In this document: one piece after another, positions 11,249 to 23,483 of the stretch
Position numbering within the stretch: the stretch's first letter is position 1
How the letters are laid out: each line of letters begins with the position of its first letter
Source of the DNA: Bretschneidera sinensis
Lineage: Eukaryota > Streptophyta > Magnoliopsida > Brassicales > Akaniaceae
DNA length: 64,000 nt
NCBI GenBank assembly: GCA_023935145.1
Contig: CM043702.1
Coordinates: 104,483,588-104,547,587 of the forward strand
Direction of reading: 5' to 3'
Made by a program: the position numbers and the translations under genes
The notes under the pieces: model-generated
Databases searched by the model: none
Seen by the model: the letters and a program-made list of their open reading frames with translations, nothing else
Told to the model about the DNA's origin: nothing

Positions 11249-11483
11249 TAAGATTTTAATTCACAATCTTGAGTCACTAGATTATTCCAAAGCTTGAATT
11301 ATGGATGCCCATCCTTGTGGATCATGTATAGCATCATCCTTGGGCCCCTAAAGATGGTTCTTAGCCCAAATATGTCGAATCAGCCCATTAAGAGTTTCCT
11401 GGAACCTTTTAGCTCGAGCCCTTGTAACTGGTTCAATTAGAACTTGAATAGGAAGATGCCATTTGTTAGTCGTGTCCTCATCA
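11249..11483 (-). repeat. GypA.2 3' LTR, proximal portion (right of CopF.1)
   Basis: Continues the LTR broken at 5646 and ends at CCTCATCA (reverse complement of TGATGAGG). It includes the LTR-encoded integrase tail. The purine tract AAGAGAAGGGGAA (minus strand) is at 11484-11496. Confidence 0.88.
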
Positions 11484-12942
11484 TTCCCCTTCTCTTGAAA
11501 AGGATTGGTCCTCAAGTCATCACCTACATCAAAAGGTCTTAAATTAGAAACATTGAAAGTGGTACTAACATTGTACTCACCTGGCAAACCTAATTTGTAT
11601 GCCTTGTCATTGATGAGCTCAAGGACAGAAAAAGGCCCATCTCCTTTAGGAAGTAACTTTGAACGCCTTTGTGCTGGAAATATTTCTTTCCTCATGTGTA
11701 ACCAAACCCAATATCCAAGTTGACAAAATCAGCTGTCGGTGACCTTTGATCAATTGGAACACCTTCTCTTACTCGTCTCCCTATGTGAATCCAACATTCT
11801 TCTTGATGACTTCGGTAAATGGTGCGGTAATACTGCTAAAGTCTTTCATGAATCTCCTGTAAAAACTAGCAAGGCCATGAAAACTATGAACTTGACCTAC
11901 ACTCGTGGGACTTAGCCATTCTTTAATCGCACGGATCTTCTCTTCATCAACCTGTATTCCTTGTGCACTCACAACAAAACCAAGAAACACAAGCTTATCG
12001 GTGCAAAAGGTACACTTCTTCAAGTTAGTAAACAACTTCTCTTTTCTAAGCGCATCCAAAACTGGTTTTAAATGTACAACATTATCATCTAAGTTTGTGC
12101 TATTAATGAGAATATCATAAAAAAAAACAACAATGAATCTGCCTATAAAAGCTCGCAAAACATGGTTCATTAATCTCATGAAGGTACTTGGTGCATTTGT
12201 TAGTCCAAATGGCATAACTAACAACTCATATAAACCAAATTTCGTTTTAAAAGCAGTTTTCCATTCATCACCCTCTTTCATTCTTATTTGATGATATCCA
12301 CTTTTTAAATCAATCTTAGAAAATACACATGTACCATGCAGTTCATCTAGCATATCATCTAAACAAGGAAGAGGATGTCGATACTTTACTGTTAGATTGT
12401 TGACTACTCGATAATCAACACACATTCTCCACGTCCCATCCTTTTAGGAACCAAAATCACCAGAACAGCGCACGGGCTCATGCTTTCTTTTACGTACCCC
12501 ATTTCCATCAATTCACTAACCTGCCTATGTAGCTCCTTTGTCTCCTCAGGATTGCTTTGATAGGCTGGTCGGTTTGGAATTGTAGCATCGGGCACAAAAT
12601 CAATTTGATGTTCAATTCCTCGAATATGAGGTAAGCCATGCAGAATCTCCTCGGGAAAGATATCATCAAACTCCTGTAAAAGAGAAACAATAGAACTAGG
12701 CAAAGATGAGTCAAATCGGTTAGTGTTTAACGCCTCTTTGTAAAAAAGTACAATCATTGGCAAATTTGAAACCATCGCTCTTTTTATTTCACTCATTCTT
12801 GCATAGAAATTTGTTTTTCTCTCAATGGCCGAATCAATTCTCTTACTTTCTCTCTCAATTTTTTTTGCCTCTCTTATTTTCTCTTTCTGATTTTCATTTG
12901 TTCTCTTTTTCTCACTCTCTTTCGTTTGCTCACTCTCTTTTT
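11484..12942 (-). pseudogene. GypA.2 reverse transcriptase fused to integrase tail
   Basis: The minus-strand reading starts in the linker (MSEIKRAMVSNLPMIVLFYK), passes LHGLPHIRGIEHQIDFVPDA and RT blocks ([37 protein letters not shown]) to VVFFYDILI, where YFDD has become FFYD, removing catalytic Asp. It reads to [11 protein letters not shown], a stop (TGG to TAG), then the CAAAG fusion point at 11745-11749 into the integrase tail ([24 protein letters not shown]). RNase H and the integrase core are absent. Codons beyond the linker lie across the LtrD insertion. Confidence 0.88.
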
Positions 12943-12947
12943 GTAAC

Positions 12948-14193
12948 TGTTGTGAGTTTCAAATTACTCGTAAGCGCACGAGTCGTTTGCAATATAGTGT
13001 TGTGCAAGTGCGAGGTCGAATCCACAGGGAATTGCGTTGTGAAAATATTTTTATCTAAACTAAGCCTATTTTAACCTAGTTCCAAGTTTTGAGTCGTCTT
13101 TTGCAAAACAAATATAAACTAAACTAAATTAATTTAAAGACTAATGATAAAGACACTAAGGTTTCTGAATCCACCCTACCAAAGTTAAGCATATATCTTC
13201 ATGTTCTAAAAATAGCCTATCAAAACATTCCATGAATCCAACTTAAAACAAAAAACAACAAATATCCCAATTAAACCAAAAGCATCCAATGCATCCGCTT
13301 TTAACAAATCACAAAGGAAATCCAATTTAATAAAAAACAATTTGATGTATCCATCAGATGAAACACACGGAATATCCAACAAAATAATTTAAACACAATC
13401 AATCATAAGATTTTACTCAAATAATTGACAGAACATTTATACTAAAAAAAAACATCAGAATTGTATAAACAAATCTGAAACTATTATGCCAAACAACGGC
13501 GAGGCTTCATCTTCAACCTTAGTTGAAGATTTTAGCCACTCATAATCATGAAACTAGAGTTCATAATAAAAGTGCTAAACATTAAACGAAAAAAAAAACA
13601 GTAAATTAAAACTGACTATACATGGGAGAAATTCCACTCGCTGTTGAGCGGCACTTCCCTTCGTTATAGCAAAGCCTTTGGATATCCACCAGAATGGTAG
13701 TAAAAGTCCTCCAAATTGCACAAAAATGGCACTTGGATTCGCACACTCAATGATGAAGTCAGATGGTGTTTATATAGGAGGAGTCCCGGAGCACAATGGG
13801 TTGCAGATTCGATGTGGGATACTGCCCGAGTGCGCTCGATCGCATAATGGTGTGATCGATCGCATGTGCACTCGATCGCATGTCTTGTGCGCATGATCGC
13901 ATGTGCGCTCGATCGCATTTCTGTTATGATCGATCGCAGATGCACTGAACTACAAATATTTTGATGTGTGATGTTGACCATGCGCTCGATCGCATATCTT
14001 GTGCGATCAATCGCACTAAGCATCCTCAGCCTTTGCTCTTAAAGCTTAATTTCCCGAAATGCTTCATTTTCTCCACAAACCTATAAAAATACACAAAACA
14101 CAGAAAATCCATAAAATAAAGGGAAATAATATAAACTAAGAGCTTCACACAAATAATTTAAGGGCTTAAATAAGCAATATTTAAGACTCATCA
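12948..14193 (-). mobile_element. LtrD solo LTR inside GypA.2
   Basis: 1246 bases; minus-strand ends TGATGAGTC...CTCACAACA. Perfect target duplication GTAAC at 12943-12947 and 14194-14198, with no internal sequence, so this is a solo LTR left by LTR-LTR recombination. It has no coding content. About 13826-14017 holds a cluster of palindromic words like TGCGATCGATCGCA. Confidence 0.93.
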
Positions 14194-14198
14194 GTAAC

Positions 14199-14914
14199 CT
14201 CACTTGATCTTCATAAACCTGCTTTGGTGTCAAAGGAAAAACTATGATTGTTCTTTGATTTCTTACAAAATATTTGTTGGTGAAGCCATCATGCTTAACA
14301 CGCCGATCGGATTGCCATGGCCAGCCCAGTAACAAGTGTCCAGCTTGCATCGAAACTATATCACACAAAACTTCATCTTCATATTTTCCAATCTAGAAGG
14401 AAACTAACACCTGTTTGTTCACCCTCACTTCACCAATATTATTGAGCCATTGTAACTTGTAAGGCCGAGGATGTTTAATCGTTTGCAGCCCTAATTTCTC
14501 AACCATTCTAGTGCTAGCAACGTTAGTACAACTACCTCCATCAATAATCACACTACATACCTTGTTTTGCACATTGTATCTAGAATGAAAGATGTTTTCT
14601 TGCTGCACTTCGTCATCTTCTTTGATTTGCACACTTAGAGCTCTCCTTGCGACTAACAGTTCTCCTTGGGCCATGTGGCCCTCATCTTCAACTCTCTCTC
14701 CCCTAGGTTGAACTCTCTCCCTCCTACGCATATTAGGAGTGTTTTGTTGCAACCCCACACGTGCATTCTCTACCCAATCTATCCGCTCATGAACCTGTTC
14801 CATCTCCGTTCTCAATGCTCTCCTCATCTCACCCATTAAAGCCTCAATGAGCAACTTTGGGTCAACCTCTCCTGACATATCTCCAAAAAAATTTTTGTTC
14901 TTGTTGTCTGACAT
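14199..14914 (-). pseudogene. GypA.2 gag-protease with most of gag deleted
   Basis: Starts at the ATG 14912-14914 (MSDNKNKNFF). The first ~75 residues (LLIEALMGEMRRALR, QVHERIDWVENARVG) match GypA.5 gag, then GERVEDE joins directly to MAQGELLVARRALS, removing the gag core and zinc knuckle. Protease follows with the IIDGGSCTNVAS site. A TAG near 14393 breaks the frame before IGKYEDEVLCD. Capsid and nucleocapsid functions are therefore absent. Confidence 0.87.
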
Positions 14915-15373
14915 GTTTGCTGCAAAAACAAAGTTATAAAAAAAAAGAAAGAACAAAAGGACTTCACACACTCCCTCACGTGTTTCACTCAAAGAATGAG
15001 TAACTCAATCTTCACTCGTGTTTTTACACAAAAATCAGATTGGCTTTTACCCTCTTATGTGCTCACCACTCTTGCCTTTTTCCACTCGTAATAATCCTCT
15101 ATAGGTTCTTATCAAACTAACCGAACAAGTATCAAAGTTTCCAGCAACAATTCACCAATAACTCACAAAGAAATTCAGATTTAAAGGCTAGAATACAAGG
15201 AAACAAAGATGAGAAATTGAAACAAGAATTGAAAGGATTGAATCTAAATATCACACACCTTTTTTTCTAAACTGAAAATTCTTTCTTTTTTTTTAATTTG
15301 GTTTTTTTTCATTTTTTTAATGAATCAAAACAAAAGATAAGCAAACCTATAACTAGAAGGCTCTGATACCAAC
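14915..15373 (-). other. GypA.2 untranslated leader with primer binding site
   Basis: Noncoding, A/T-rich leader between 5' LTR and gag. TGGTATCAGAGCC on the minus strand (15359-15371) is the initiator tRNA-Met primer site, two bases from the LTR. GTGAGCACAT and a TTTTTGCAG just before the gag ATG could be intron borders, as in other GypA copies. Confidence 0.8.
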
Positions 15374-15904
15374 TGATATGATCCACGCCAAGAACTAAGA
15401 AATTGATGGATCAAGAAGACTTCCAAGATCGTCTAGAAGCAGATTTATGTGAGACTGCGGCCCGTTGCTTATATTGAAGCAAGAACCTTAGTATAATGAA
15501 GACTGAGACCGCAACCTGTTGCCAATATTGAAGCAAGAACCTTGGTATAATGAAGACACCACAATAAATTATGGAAGGATTGATTGATAAGTTGAAGATG
15601 AACGCCACGGAAACTCCGATAAGTTCAGAAGTTCTAAAAGAACCAAAAAGAATTTTCTCTGCAAAAGTATGAATCAAATCTGAATTATCTTATTCCAAAA
15701 GGCCAATGGCTGTTTAAATACATGAGAATTCATAACCAATTAGAAAAAGGAAACTAATAAATAGAAAATAAACCTAAATAGAATTCTGGTAGGAATAGGA
15801 AACTAAGAAATAGGAAATAAACCTAAATAGAATTCTGGTAACCTAAAATCCAAATAAGGAAAGTATCTAACTTGGCATGCAAGCCTTACAATTCAACAAT
15901 TAAA
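15374..15904 (-). repeat. GypA.2 5' LTR, truncated
   Basis: About 530 bases from TGATATGATCCACG. It carries two 54-bp units, the TATA-like block and a duplicated TTTATTTCCTATTTCTTAG-type stretch. It breaks off at 15904 where AthC LTR sequence starts, so the U3 end is missing. Confidence 0.85.
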
Positions 15905-16653
15905 CCTAATTGATCTGGAGTACGATTTAAAGTGGAAAAAGCTACAACTTTGATTTTGCAAATCATTGAAGCCATAATCGCACTTTTGATCACCTAATTG
16001 ATCGGGAGTACGATTTAAAATGGTAAAAGCTATAAACAATAGCCAATGTTCTGGGAATTGCATGTTCTTTATCCATGAACTTTTTCATAGGAATAAGGAA
16101 CAAGTTATTGAGTCATAATTCCGTTTGATCTTAATGATTTGTTTAAGTAATTGTAAGGATGCGCTGAGTATTAACTTGATTGCTTAAACAAAATAACTAG
16201 CTGATGGACTTTTCCTAAGCTTAGGGATTATCTAAGAAGCAATTTATAAAATGCATGATCTCTTTAGGCTTGCACTTTGATTCAATTCTGGTATGTGATT
16301 GAGGTATGAATTCGTTGTCTACATTGGACCAATTTGATTAGTCATTTAATAAATTTGATTTTCTGAATTGTGAGAGAAAATGATCAATTGTAAATAATTA
16401 TTCTTAATTTCCTTAGTATAATCAGAAAAAAAAAATCAGATCATGAAAACCTCCCTAATTTTGTGCAATATGTTAATTGATGAAGATTTATATTTGTTTA
16501 TAAACTGCTAATTAAACCAACCAATCAAATTCAATTTTTTATGACTCTTTAGTATAGGAGTACCCACAATCCTTGGCCAATAACGATACCCTACTAATCA
16601 CTTTACTACAATCTTCTGCAGGGTTTGTTGATGACCAAATTAACGGTCTATCA
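15905..16653 (+). repeat. AthC.1 5' LTR, 3' portion only
   Basis: Matches the last ~750 bases of the complete AthC LTR at 29893-32190, including two units of its internal repeat (ATAATCGCAC...TTGATC) and the end GGTCTATCA. It fuses to a GypA LTR at 15904 within a shared AATTAA-like word. Confidence 0.85.
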
Positions 16654-16655
16654 AA

Positions 16656-16673
16656 TGGCGCCGTTGCCGAGGA
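16656..16673 (+). promoter_or_regulatory. Primer binding site of AthC.1 (tRNA-Asp type)
   Basis: TGGCGCCGTTGCCGAGGA, two bases after the LTR. Known Athila-type sites read TGGCGCCGTTGCCGGGGA, complementary to tRNA-Asp; one base differs here. Confidence 0.82.
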
Positions 16674-16879
16674 TTGCAAAATCCCTATATTTTAGTGTCA
16701 TTTAACTTGTTAATATTCTGCTTACTTGTAAAATTTGCATGTAATATACCTTGTGTTTTACTTGATTGCAATTTTAGCATGTGACTTCCTTAAAACCATT
16801 TGTAACATTTGTATGAAGGGAAGCTCATTATTATTTATATTTCAAACTTTAACTTATATATTGATGCCTTTGTTTATGT

Positions 16880-17730
16880 TGATTTTAAAAGACACCTGAA
16901 GTTGCTAAAGAGTTGCTCGCCTAACTTGCTCTTAATTATCAACAATATGAGGGATTGTTAAACTCCACTCATGGGGTAAATGAGGTATCTTCTAACTCTG
17001 CTTTTGAGGAAAAAGTTAATAAAATGTTTACTCTTCTGTCTCAGGTACTGAACATGAATGGAGCACAAGTACAACAAGTTGCTCAAGTCTATGGTGTGTG
17101 TTGTACTCAAGGGCATCCAATTGACCAATGTCCCTAACTAATCAACAATGGAGGATGGGAGTCTCTTAATGTTGTTGGGTTTCAAGGTAATCAAGGAGGA
17201 CAAAGGTACAACCCTTTCTCTAACACATATAACTATGGGCTTAGAGATTAACCTAATTTTCGTTGGGCCAACAATGATAATGTTCATAACCCTCAAGGTT
17301 AAGGGCAAGTGTTTCCATGCCCTCTAGGTTTGTTTATAAGGCCTCAGGTACCTCAAAACTTTGTCCCTAATCATCTTGTGCCTAAAAATTCTGCTGCTAC
17401 TAATTATGATGAAATTCTAAAGTCCCTTATGCAAGGGCAACATAATTTAACTACTATTACTCAAACTCTTGTTACAGGTTAACAGGCTCACACTAAGGAT
17501 ATTGTAGAGCTGAAGAAGCAATTGGGACAAGTGGTGGACTTCATGAGGAAGATAATTGAGAGTGAAAAATTGCCTAGCAACACTGTTACTAACCCAAATA
17601 TAGAGCAAGCTAAAGCTGTTACCACACGGAGTGATAAGACCCTTGAAGCCTTACTATGAGGCTTTTGAGGAGCACACTGTGGATGATGTACCCCTCCTAG
17701 AGGTGCCACTCACAAAGGACTAAAAATGAG
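16880..17730 (+). pseudogene. AthC.1 gag remnant
   Basis: A 60-codon piece (16955-17137) shows VNKMFTLLSQVLNM and a zinc-knuckle-like CCTQGHPIDQCP. After stops, NPFSNTYNYGLRD and WANNDNV appear, then DIVELKKQLGQVVDFMRKI and AKAVTTRSDK, the usual end of Athila gag. At least four stops interrupt it. Near 17760 GAGCTGCTTGGGAGGC resembles sequence found after pol in Athila elements, so protease, RT, RNase H and integrase have been lost between. Confidence 0.7.
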
Positions 17731-18446
17731 GTACAAAGTCTAGGCTGAAAGACTGTAAACATTAAAGAGCTGCTTGGGAGGCAACCCAATTCAACCGAAA
17801 CTGTGGAGGAGCCATCAACACAGATTTGCATTCTCTTTCTCTCTTCCATTTACTTTGGTTGATCTTTATATGTTATTTATTTTGTGTGATTTTCATAAAT
17901 ACCTTGCCCATGTTTAGATTCTATATTACATGCTTATTCTGATATACACCGAGGATAATGTAGGATTTAACTGTGGGGGAGGGATTTACATCTTTTTGAG
18001 TCATATCGTTGTTATTTTTTTTAGGACCCCTTCTAACTCAATGATGAAACTGATTCTTTAGACATATGGTTTTTAAAAGAGTTTGAGCATACTTTTAAAT
18101 ATAAAACAAGAAATGGAGTTAATTTGCTTATATTGTAGTCATACTTGGAAATTTTGATGCACATTAGCCGTGATTTGAGTAAGCTGTTGCCTTAGAGTGA
18201 AACATGGAGACATATTGAATGATACTTGCATAATCCTGTAATATTTGTGAGTTTTTCGAGCCTTATAATTGATTCATTATGCATATCAATTCAAATTCTC
18301 TTCTGAGTGCATCTTGTGAATATAATGTTTTCTAGAACTTGCTTTTAAACTGCTTGAGACGATCGTACATGTTCAGATTTGGAGAAGACGGAGGCAAATT
18401 AGGATTTTACCACCATGACTAAATGGCCTTTGTCCTGATCATGATT
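17731..18446 (+). other. AthC.1 3' untranslated region, first part
   Basis: No frame of note. A purine-rich AACTGTGGGGGAGGG near 17965 resembles the secondary purine tracts common in Athila 3' regions. It ends with TGATT (18442-18446), the target duplication of the GypA solo LTR. Confidence 0.6.
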
Positions 18447-19473
18447 TGATGATGACACGGCTAACAAATGGGAGGCGGATCCTATTCAAGTTCTAATTGG
18501 TCAAGTTACAAGGGCCCGAGCTAAATGATTTATTCAAGTTCCAATTGATCCAGTTATAAGGGCCCGAGCTAAATTGTTCAAGAAAACTCTCAATGGGCTT
18601 ATTCAACATTTTGGGGCTAAGAACCATCTTTGGGGGCCCAAGGATGATGCTATACATGATCCACAAGGATGGGTTTCCATGATCCAAGGGAACTTCCACT
18701 TTAGAATTTCAGGAGGACCCAATGACCAAAATTAAAATGGTCATATCTTCTTAACAACAACTCCAAATGGGCTGAAACTTGTTGGGGTGGAAAGATGATG
18801 TCTTGAACTTCAATTTAGACCTAAGAAAGTTCCAAAAAGGATATCGTTTGGGCCTGTTATGATGGGCCTAAATCCAGCAGGCTGTTGCATCTGAATCTTC
18901 TTCCACTTTGGGCTTGTACCTTGCACATTTTCTTAATTGTTTCCTTCTGAATTTAATTGTTGCATTATAAGGCTTGCATGCCAAGTTAGGTACTTTCTTT
19001 ATTTGAATTTTAGGTTGCTAGAAGAGGTTTATTTCCTATTTCGTAGTTTTCTATTCCTACCAGAATTCTGTTTAGGTTTATTTCCCATTTCTTAGTTTTG
19101 CTTTTTCTAATTGGTTACGAATTCTCATGTATTTAAATAGCCATTGGCTTTTGGAATAACATAATTCAAATTTGATTCACACTTTTGGAGAGAAATTTAT
19201 TTTTGGTTCTTTTAGAACTTCTGAACTTATCGGAGTTTCCGTGGCGTTTATCTTCGACTCATCAATCAATCCTTCCATAATTGATTGGCGTCTTCATTAT
19301 ACAAAGGTTCTTGCTTCAATATAAGCAATGGGTCACGGTCTCAGTCTTCATTATACCAAGGTTCTTGCTTCAATATAAGCAACGGTTCATGGTCTCACAT
19401 AAATCTACTTCCAGACGATCTTGGAAGTCTTCTTGATCAATCAATTTATTAGTTCTTGGCGTGGATTATTTCA
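18447..19473 (+). mobile_element. GypA solo LTR (long variant with 48-bp duplication)
   Basis: 1027 bases, TGATGATGACACGG to GATTATTTCA, flanked by perfect TGATT (18442-18446 and 19474-19478). It carries the long LTR block, two 54-bp units near 19289-19395, and an in-frame 48-bp duplication of the VPIGQVTRARAK coding region (18485-18580). The same duplication is in both LTRs of GypA.4. Confidence 0.93.
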
Positions 19474-19478
19474 TGATT

Positions 19479-20463
19479 TGACCACTATAAAGCCTTTTTG
19501 AGCCTGAATTAGCCTATTCTTCATTAACCTACATTCACTTACCCTTATGAACTTAAACACTTTACCTACCTTTTTATCCTTAGAACTAGTGAGCTTGGAT
19601 CTTGTTTATGTTGATTTGTAACATGGAGATGGTGGAAAAGCATAAGTGTGGGGGAATTTCATGTGGTTCTAAGGTGGTTGAGAATTCAAAAAAAAAAAAA
19701 CAAAACGAGATAAAAAGAGTAGTAGGGACATGAAAAGAAGTGTTGTGATTCAAAGAATATAAGTTCTGAAGAATTGGGAGCATTATGAGTTTTTAAAGTA
19801 TGTTGAAAGCCAAAGTGATGAAATCTGCCCTAAAGTGATGGAAACGTGGTACTTAATAATGATGATCTATTTATGACATTTTTGAATGCTTTCTTGTTCT
19901 GAGGAAATTTTGTGATATCCTTTCTCTTCTTTCTTCTTAAACCTTGACCCCTTAGCCCCATTACAACCTTTTCAAAGACCTCCTGATCCTTTGACGTTCA
20001 GTTTTTGATATGGAGAGTGGGTGCATAAGCAAGCCTATGGTTTAAGCTGTTTTCACAGGTGATTGAGTGATTATTATAGCTAGCACCACATTTAAATGAG
20101 TGAAAACTAGAGTAATGCATTGTGAGAAGTAAAATTTGATACTATTTGTGCATTAACTCGAGGGTGGTATATTACACTTATACTTGGCTGATTATTCACA
20201 CACACACTCAAAGTACAACTGCTATATAATCTTAAAAACTTTGTGGCTTGTTTTTGAGGTAAATGTGTGCTCTCCCTACTTTATTATGCCATATTGCCTA
20301 AAGAATCTCTAAGATGTAAGTTGGAAGGATTAGAGTCATTTAATTTGTGTTATGTCATTGTGGTGTCATTTAGTTAGTTTCAGCCATTTCCCTGGAGATT
20401 CTATTAGGTTATATACTGTTTTATTTTGCTAAGGGACTAGCAAAAGCTAAGTGTGGGGGAATT
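19479..20463 (+). other. AthC.1 3' untranslated region, second part, ending in a polypurine tract
   Basis: About 1 kb with no plausible gene. Two copies of AAGTGTGGGGGAATTT-like sequence occur (about 19643 and 20449); the second directly precedes the 3' LTR and is the likely polypurine tract. Contains an A-run at 19689-19700. Confidence 0.65.
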
Positions 20464-20913
20464 TGATAGGAACACTTTGTGTGATGTTTTTAATACCTTT
20501 CCTACCCTATTTGGCTTTGTAATTCTCTTAATTTTGTTATTTTGAGCTTAGTTTCTATTCTTAGTGTTTAGAAAGCTTGTGAACGTGGGAATGGCAAAAG
20601 AAGGTGCAAAAGATGAGTTTTCTTAGTTACTTTAGGAAATCTAAGTGGATCAAGAAAATAGTCTTATCATTCTAAGAAGCTTTCCTAATTTGGAAACCTG
20701 CCTTTTCGATATCTTTCCTTTTCTAATTATGGAAACTTTCCTTATTTATTATTTTCTGATTTCTTTGCAGGGAATTTCCACCTTAGAATTTCGGGAGGAC
20801 CTAACAACCATACTTAAAATGGTCATATCTTCTTGCACGCATCTCCAGATGGGCGAAAACTTGTTGGATTCGAAAGATGACGTTTTGAACTTCAATTTGG
20901 ACCTAAGAAAGTC
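20464..20913 (+). repeat. AthC.1 3' LTR, 5' portion only
   Basis: Begins TGATAGGAACACTTTG and matches the first 450 bases of the AthC LTR. From about 20771 it runs into the module shared with GypA LTRs (GGAATTTCCACC..., TTCGGGAGGACC). It breaks at about 20913 into a minus-strand GypA piece. Confidence 0.85.
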
Positions 20914-21431
20914 TACTCATTCTTGCATAGAAATTTGTTTTTCTCTCAATGGCCGAATCAACTCTCTTATTATCACTCTCAATTTTTCTGGCCTCTCTCA
21001 TTTTCTCTTTTTCATTTTCATTCGTTCTCTTTTTCTCACTCTCTTTCGTTTGCTCACTCTCTTTTTATAACCTCACTTGATCTTCATAAACTTGCTTTGA
21101 TGTCAAAGGAACTAGAGTGATTGTTCTTTGATTTCTTATAAATGAATATTTGTTGGTGAAGCCATCATGCTTAGCACACCGATCGAATTGTCATGGCCAG
21201 CCTAGTAACAAGTGTCCAATTTGCATCGGAACTACATCACACAAAACTTCATCTTCATATTTTCCAATACTGAAGGAAACTAACACCTGTTTGTTCACCC
21301 TCACTTCACCACTATCATTGAGCCATTGCAACTTATAAGGCCGAGGATGTTTAATTGTTGGAAACCCTAATTTATCAACCATTGTAGTGCTAGCAATGTT
21401 AATACAACTCCCTCCATCAATAATCACACTA
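20914..21431 (-). pseudogene. GypA protease-linker fragment
   Basis: The minus strand reads IIDGGSCINIASTTMVDKLG, HPRPYKLQWLNDSGEV, IGKYEDEVLCDVVPM and the charged linker up to the TNFYA region. It is intact over the protease part but isolated: an AthC LTR lies to the left, and a plus-strand GypA LTR starts at 21432. Probably a scrap left by rearrangement rather than an independent insertion. Confidence 0.82.
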
Positions 21432-22311
21432 TGATGAGGACACGACTAACAAATGACATCTTCCTATTCAAGTTCCAATTAGACCAGTTACACGGGCTCG
21501 AGCTAAACGGTTCAAGAAAACTCTCAATGGGCTTATTCAACACATTTGGGCTAAGAACTATCTTTGGGGGCCAAGGATGATGCTATACGTGATCCACAAG
21601 GATGAGTTTCTATGATCCAAGGGAACTTCCACCTTGGAATTTCGGGAGGACCCAACGACCAGACTTAAAATGGTCATATCTTCTTGCACGCATCTCCAAA
21701 TGGGCTGAAATTTGTTGGGGTGAATGATGACATCTTGAACTTCAATTTAAACCAAAGAAAGTTTCGAAAAGGATATCGTTTAGGCCTGTTATGATGGACC
21801 TAAATCCAGTAGGTTGTTGCATCCGAATCTTCTTCCACTTTGGGCTTACACCTTGTACCTTTTCTTAATTGTTTCCTTCTTAATTTAATTGTTGCATTAT
21901 AAGACTTGCATGCCAAGTTAAGTACTTTCCTTATTTAGATTTCAGGTTACCAGAAATCTATTTAGCTTTATTTCCTATTTCTTAGTTTTTCATTTTCTAA
22001 TTGGTTACAAATTCTCATGTACTTAAATAGCCATTGGATTTTTGGAATAAGACAATTCAAATTTGATTCATACTTTTGGAGAAAAATTTATTTTTTGTTC
22101 TTTTAGAACTTCTGAACTTATCAGAGTTTTGTGGCATTCATCTTTGACTTATCAATCAATTCTTCCATAATTGATTGTGTCGTCTTCATTATACCAAGGT
22201 TCTTGCTTCAATATAAGCAACAGGTCGCGGTCTCACATAAATATGCTTCTAGACGATCTTGGAAGTATTCTTGATCCGTCAATTTCTTAGTTCTTGGCAT
22301 GGATCATATCT
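21432..22311 (+). repeat. GypA.3 left LTR
   Basis: 880 bases from TGATGAGGACACGACT to GATCATATCT (terminal CA lost). Long-variant block, but the first codons after TANK match the short-variant copies, so it is itself mosaic. One 54-bp unit. The primer site after it is degraded (GG to AA at 22315-22316). Confidence 0.82.
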
Positions 22312-22501
22312 ATTAATATCAGAGCTTTCTAGTTGCAGGTTTGCTTATATTTTGTTTTGATTCATAAAAAAAAATGTGAAAAAAAACAAAATCGAAAAAA
22401 AAAGAAGAACAAATTTCCAATTTAGGAAAAAAAAACGTGAAAAAAGTGCGTGATATTTAGATTCAATCCTTTCAATTCTTGTTTCAATTTCACATCTTTG
22501 T
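22312..22501 (+). other. GypA.3 leader, first part
   Basis: A-rich noncoding leader with the degraded primer site, interrupted by GypA.4 at TTTGT (22497-22501). It resumes at 29334. Confidence 0.85.
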
Positions 22502-23483
22502 TGATGAGGACACGACTAACAAATGGGAGGCGGATCCTATTCAAGTTCCAATTGGTCAAGTTACAAGGGCCCGAGCTAAACGGTTTATTCAAGTTCCAAT
22601 TGGTCCAGTTATAAGAGCCTGAGTTAAACGGTTCAGGAAAACTCTCAATTGGCTTATTCAACACATTTGGGCTAAGAACCATCTTTGGGGGCCCAAGTAT
22701 GATGCTATACATGATCCACAAGGATAGGTTTCCATGATCCAAGGGAACTTCCACTTTGGAATTTCGGGAGGACCCAACGACCAGAATTAAAATGGTCATA
22801 TCATCTTGCCCGCAACTCCAAATGGTCCGAAACTTGTTGGGGCAGAAAGATGACGTCTTGAACTTCAATTTAGACATAAGAAAGTTTCAAAAAGGATATC
22901 GTTTGGGCCTATTATGATGGGCCTAAATCTAGCAGGCTGTTGCATCCAAATCTTCTTCCACTTTGGGCTTGCACGTTGCACCTTTTCTTAATTGTTTCCT
23001 TTTGAATTTCATTGTTTTATTATAAGGCTTACATGCCAAGTTAGGTACTTTTTTTATTTGGATTTTAGGTTACTAGAATTCTATTTAGCTTTATTTCCTA
23101 TTTCTTAGTTTCCTATTCCTACCAGAATTCTGTTTAGGTTTATTTCCTATTTCTTAGGTTTCCTTTTTTCTAATTGGTTACGAATTCTTATGTATTAAAT
23201 AGCCATTGGCTTTTGGAATAACACAATTCAGATTTGATTCATACTTTTGGAGAGAAATTTCTCTTTGGTTCTTTTAGAACTTCTGAACTTATCGGAGTTT
23301 CCGTGGCATTCATCTTCGACTTATCAATCAATCCTTCCATAATTGATTGTGGTGTCTTCATTATACCAAGGTTATTGCTTCAATATAAGCAATGGGTCAC
23401 TGTCTCACATAAATCTGCTTCTAGACGATATTGGAAGTCTTATTGATCCATCAATTTCTTAGTTCTTGGCGTGGATCATATCA
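22502..23483 (+). repeat. 5' LTR of GypA.4
   Basis: TGATGAGGACACGACT to GATCATATCA. Long block, 48-bp duplication at about 22539-22635, one 54-bp unit near 23352. Primer site TGGTATCAGAGCC at 23486-23498. Confidence 0.93.

Larger units (their letters stand above)
5064..15904 (-). mobile_element. GypA.2, deletion-derivative Ty3/gypsy element, split by two insertions
   Basis: Minus-strand element. Reading right to left: truncated 5' LTR, primer site, leader, shortened gag-protease, reverse transcriptase, integrase tail, polypurine tract, 3' LTR. CopF.1 interrupts the 3' LTR and an LtrD solo LTR interrupts the protease-RT linker; both carry perfect 5-bp duplications. The 5' LTR is cut at about 15904 where AthC.1 begins, so its own target duplication is lost. 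It shares the 1416-base in-frame deletion and the short LTR variant with GypA.1 and GypA.3. Confidence 0.88.
15905..20913 (+). mobile_element. AthC.1, Athila-like element with nearly all pol missing
   Basis: Truncated 5' LTR, tRNA-Asp-type primer site, damaged gag, a pol-less junction, long 3' untranslated region and a truncated 3' LTR starting TGATAGGAAC. A GypA solo LTR sits in the 3' region. Gag features (YNPFSNTYNYGLRD-like) and primer choice point to the Athila group. Both outer LTR ends are cut by joins to GypA sequence, so no target duplication can be read. Confidence 0.8.
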
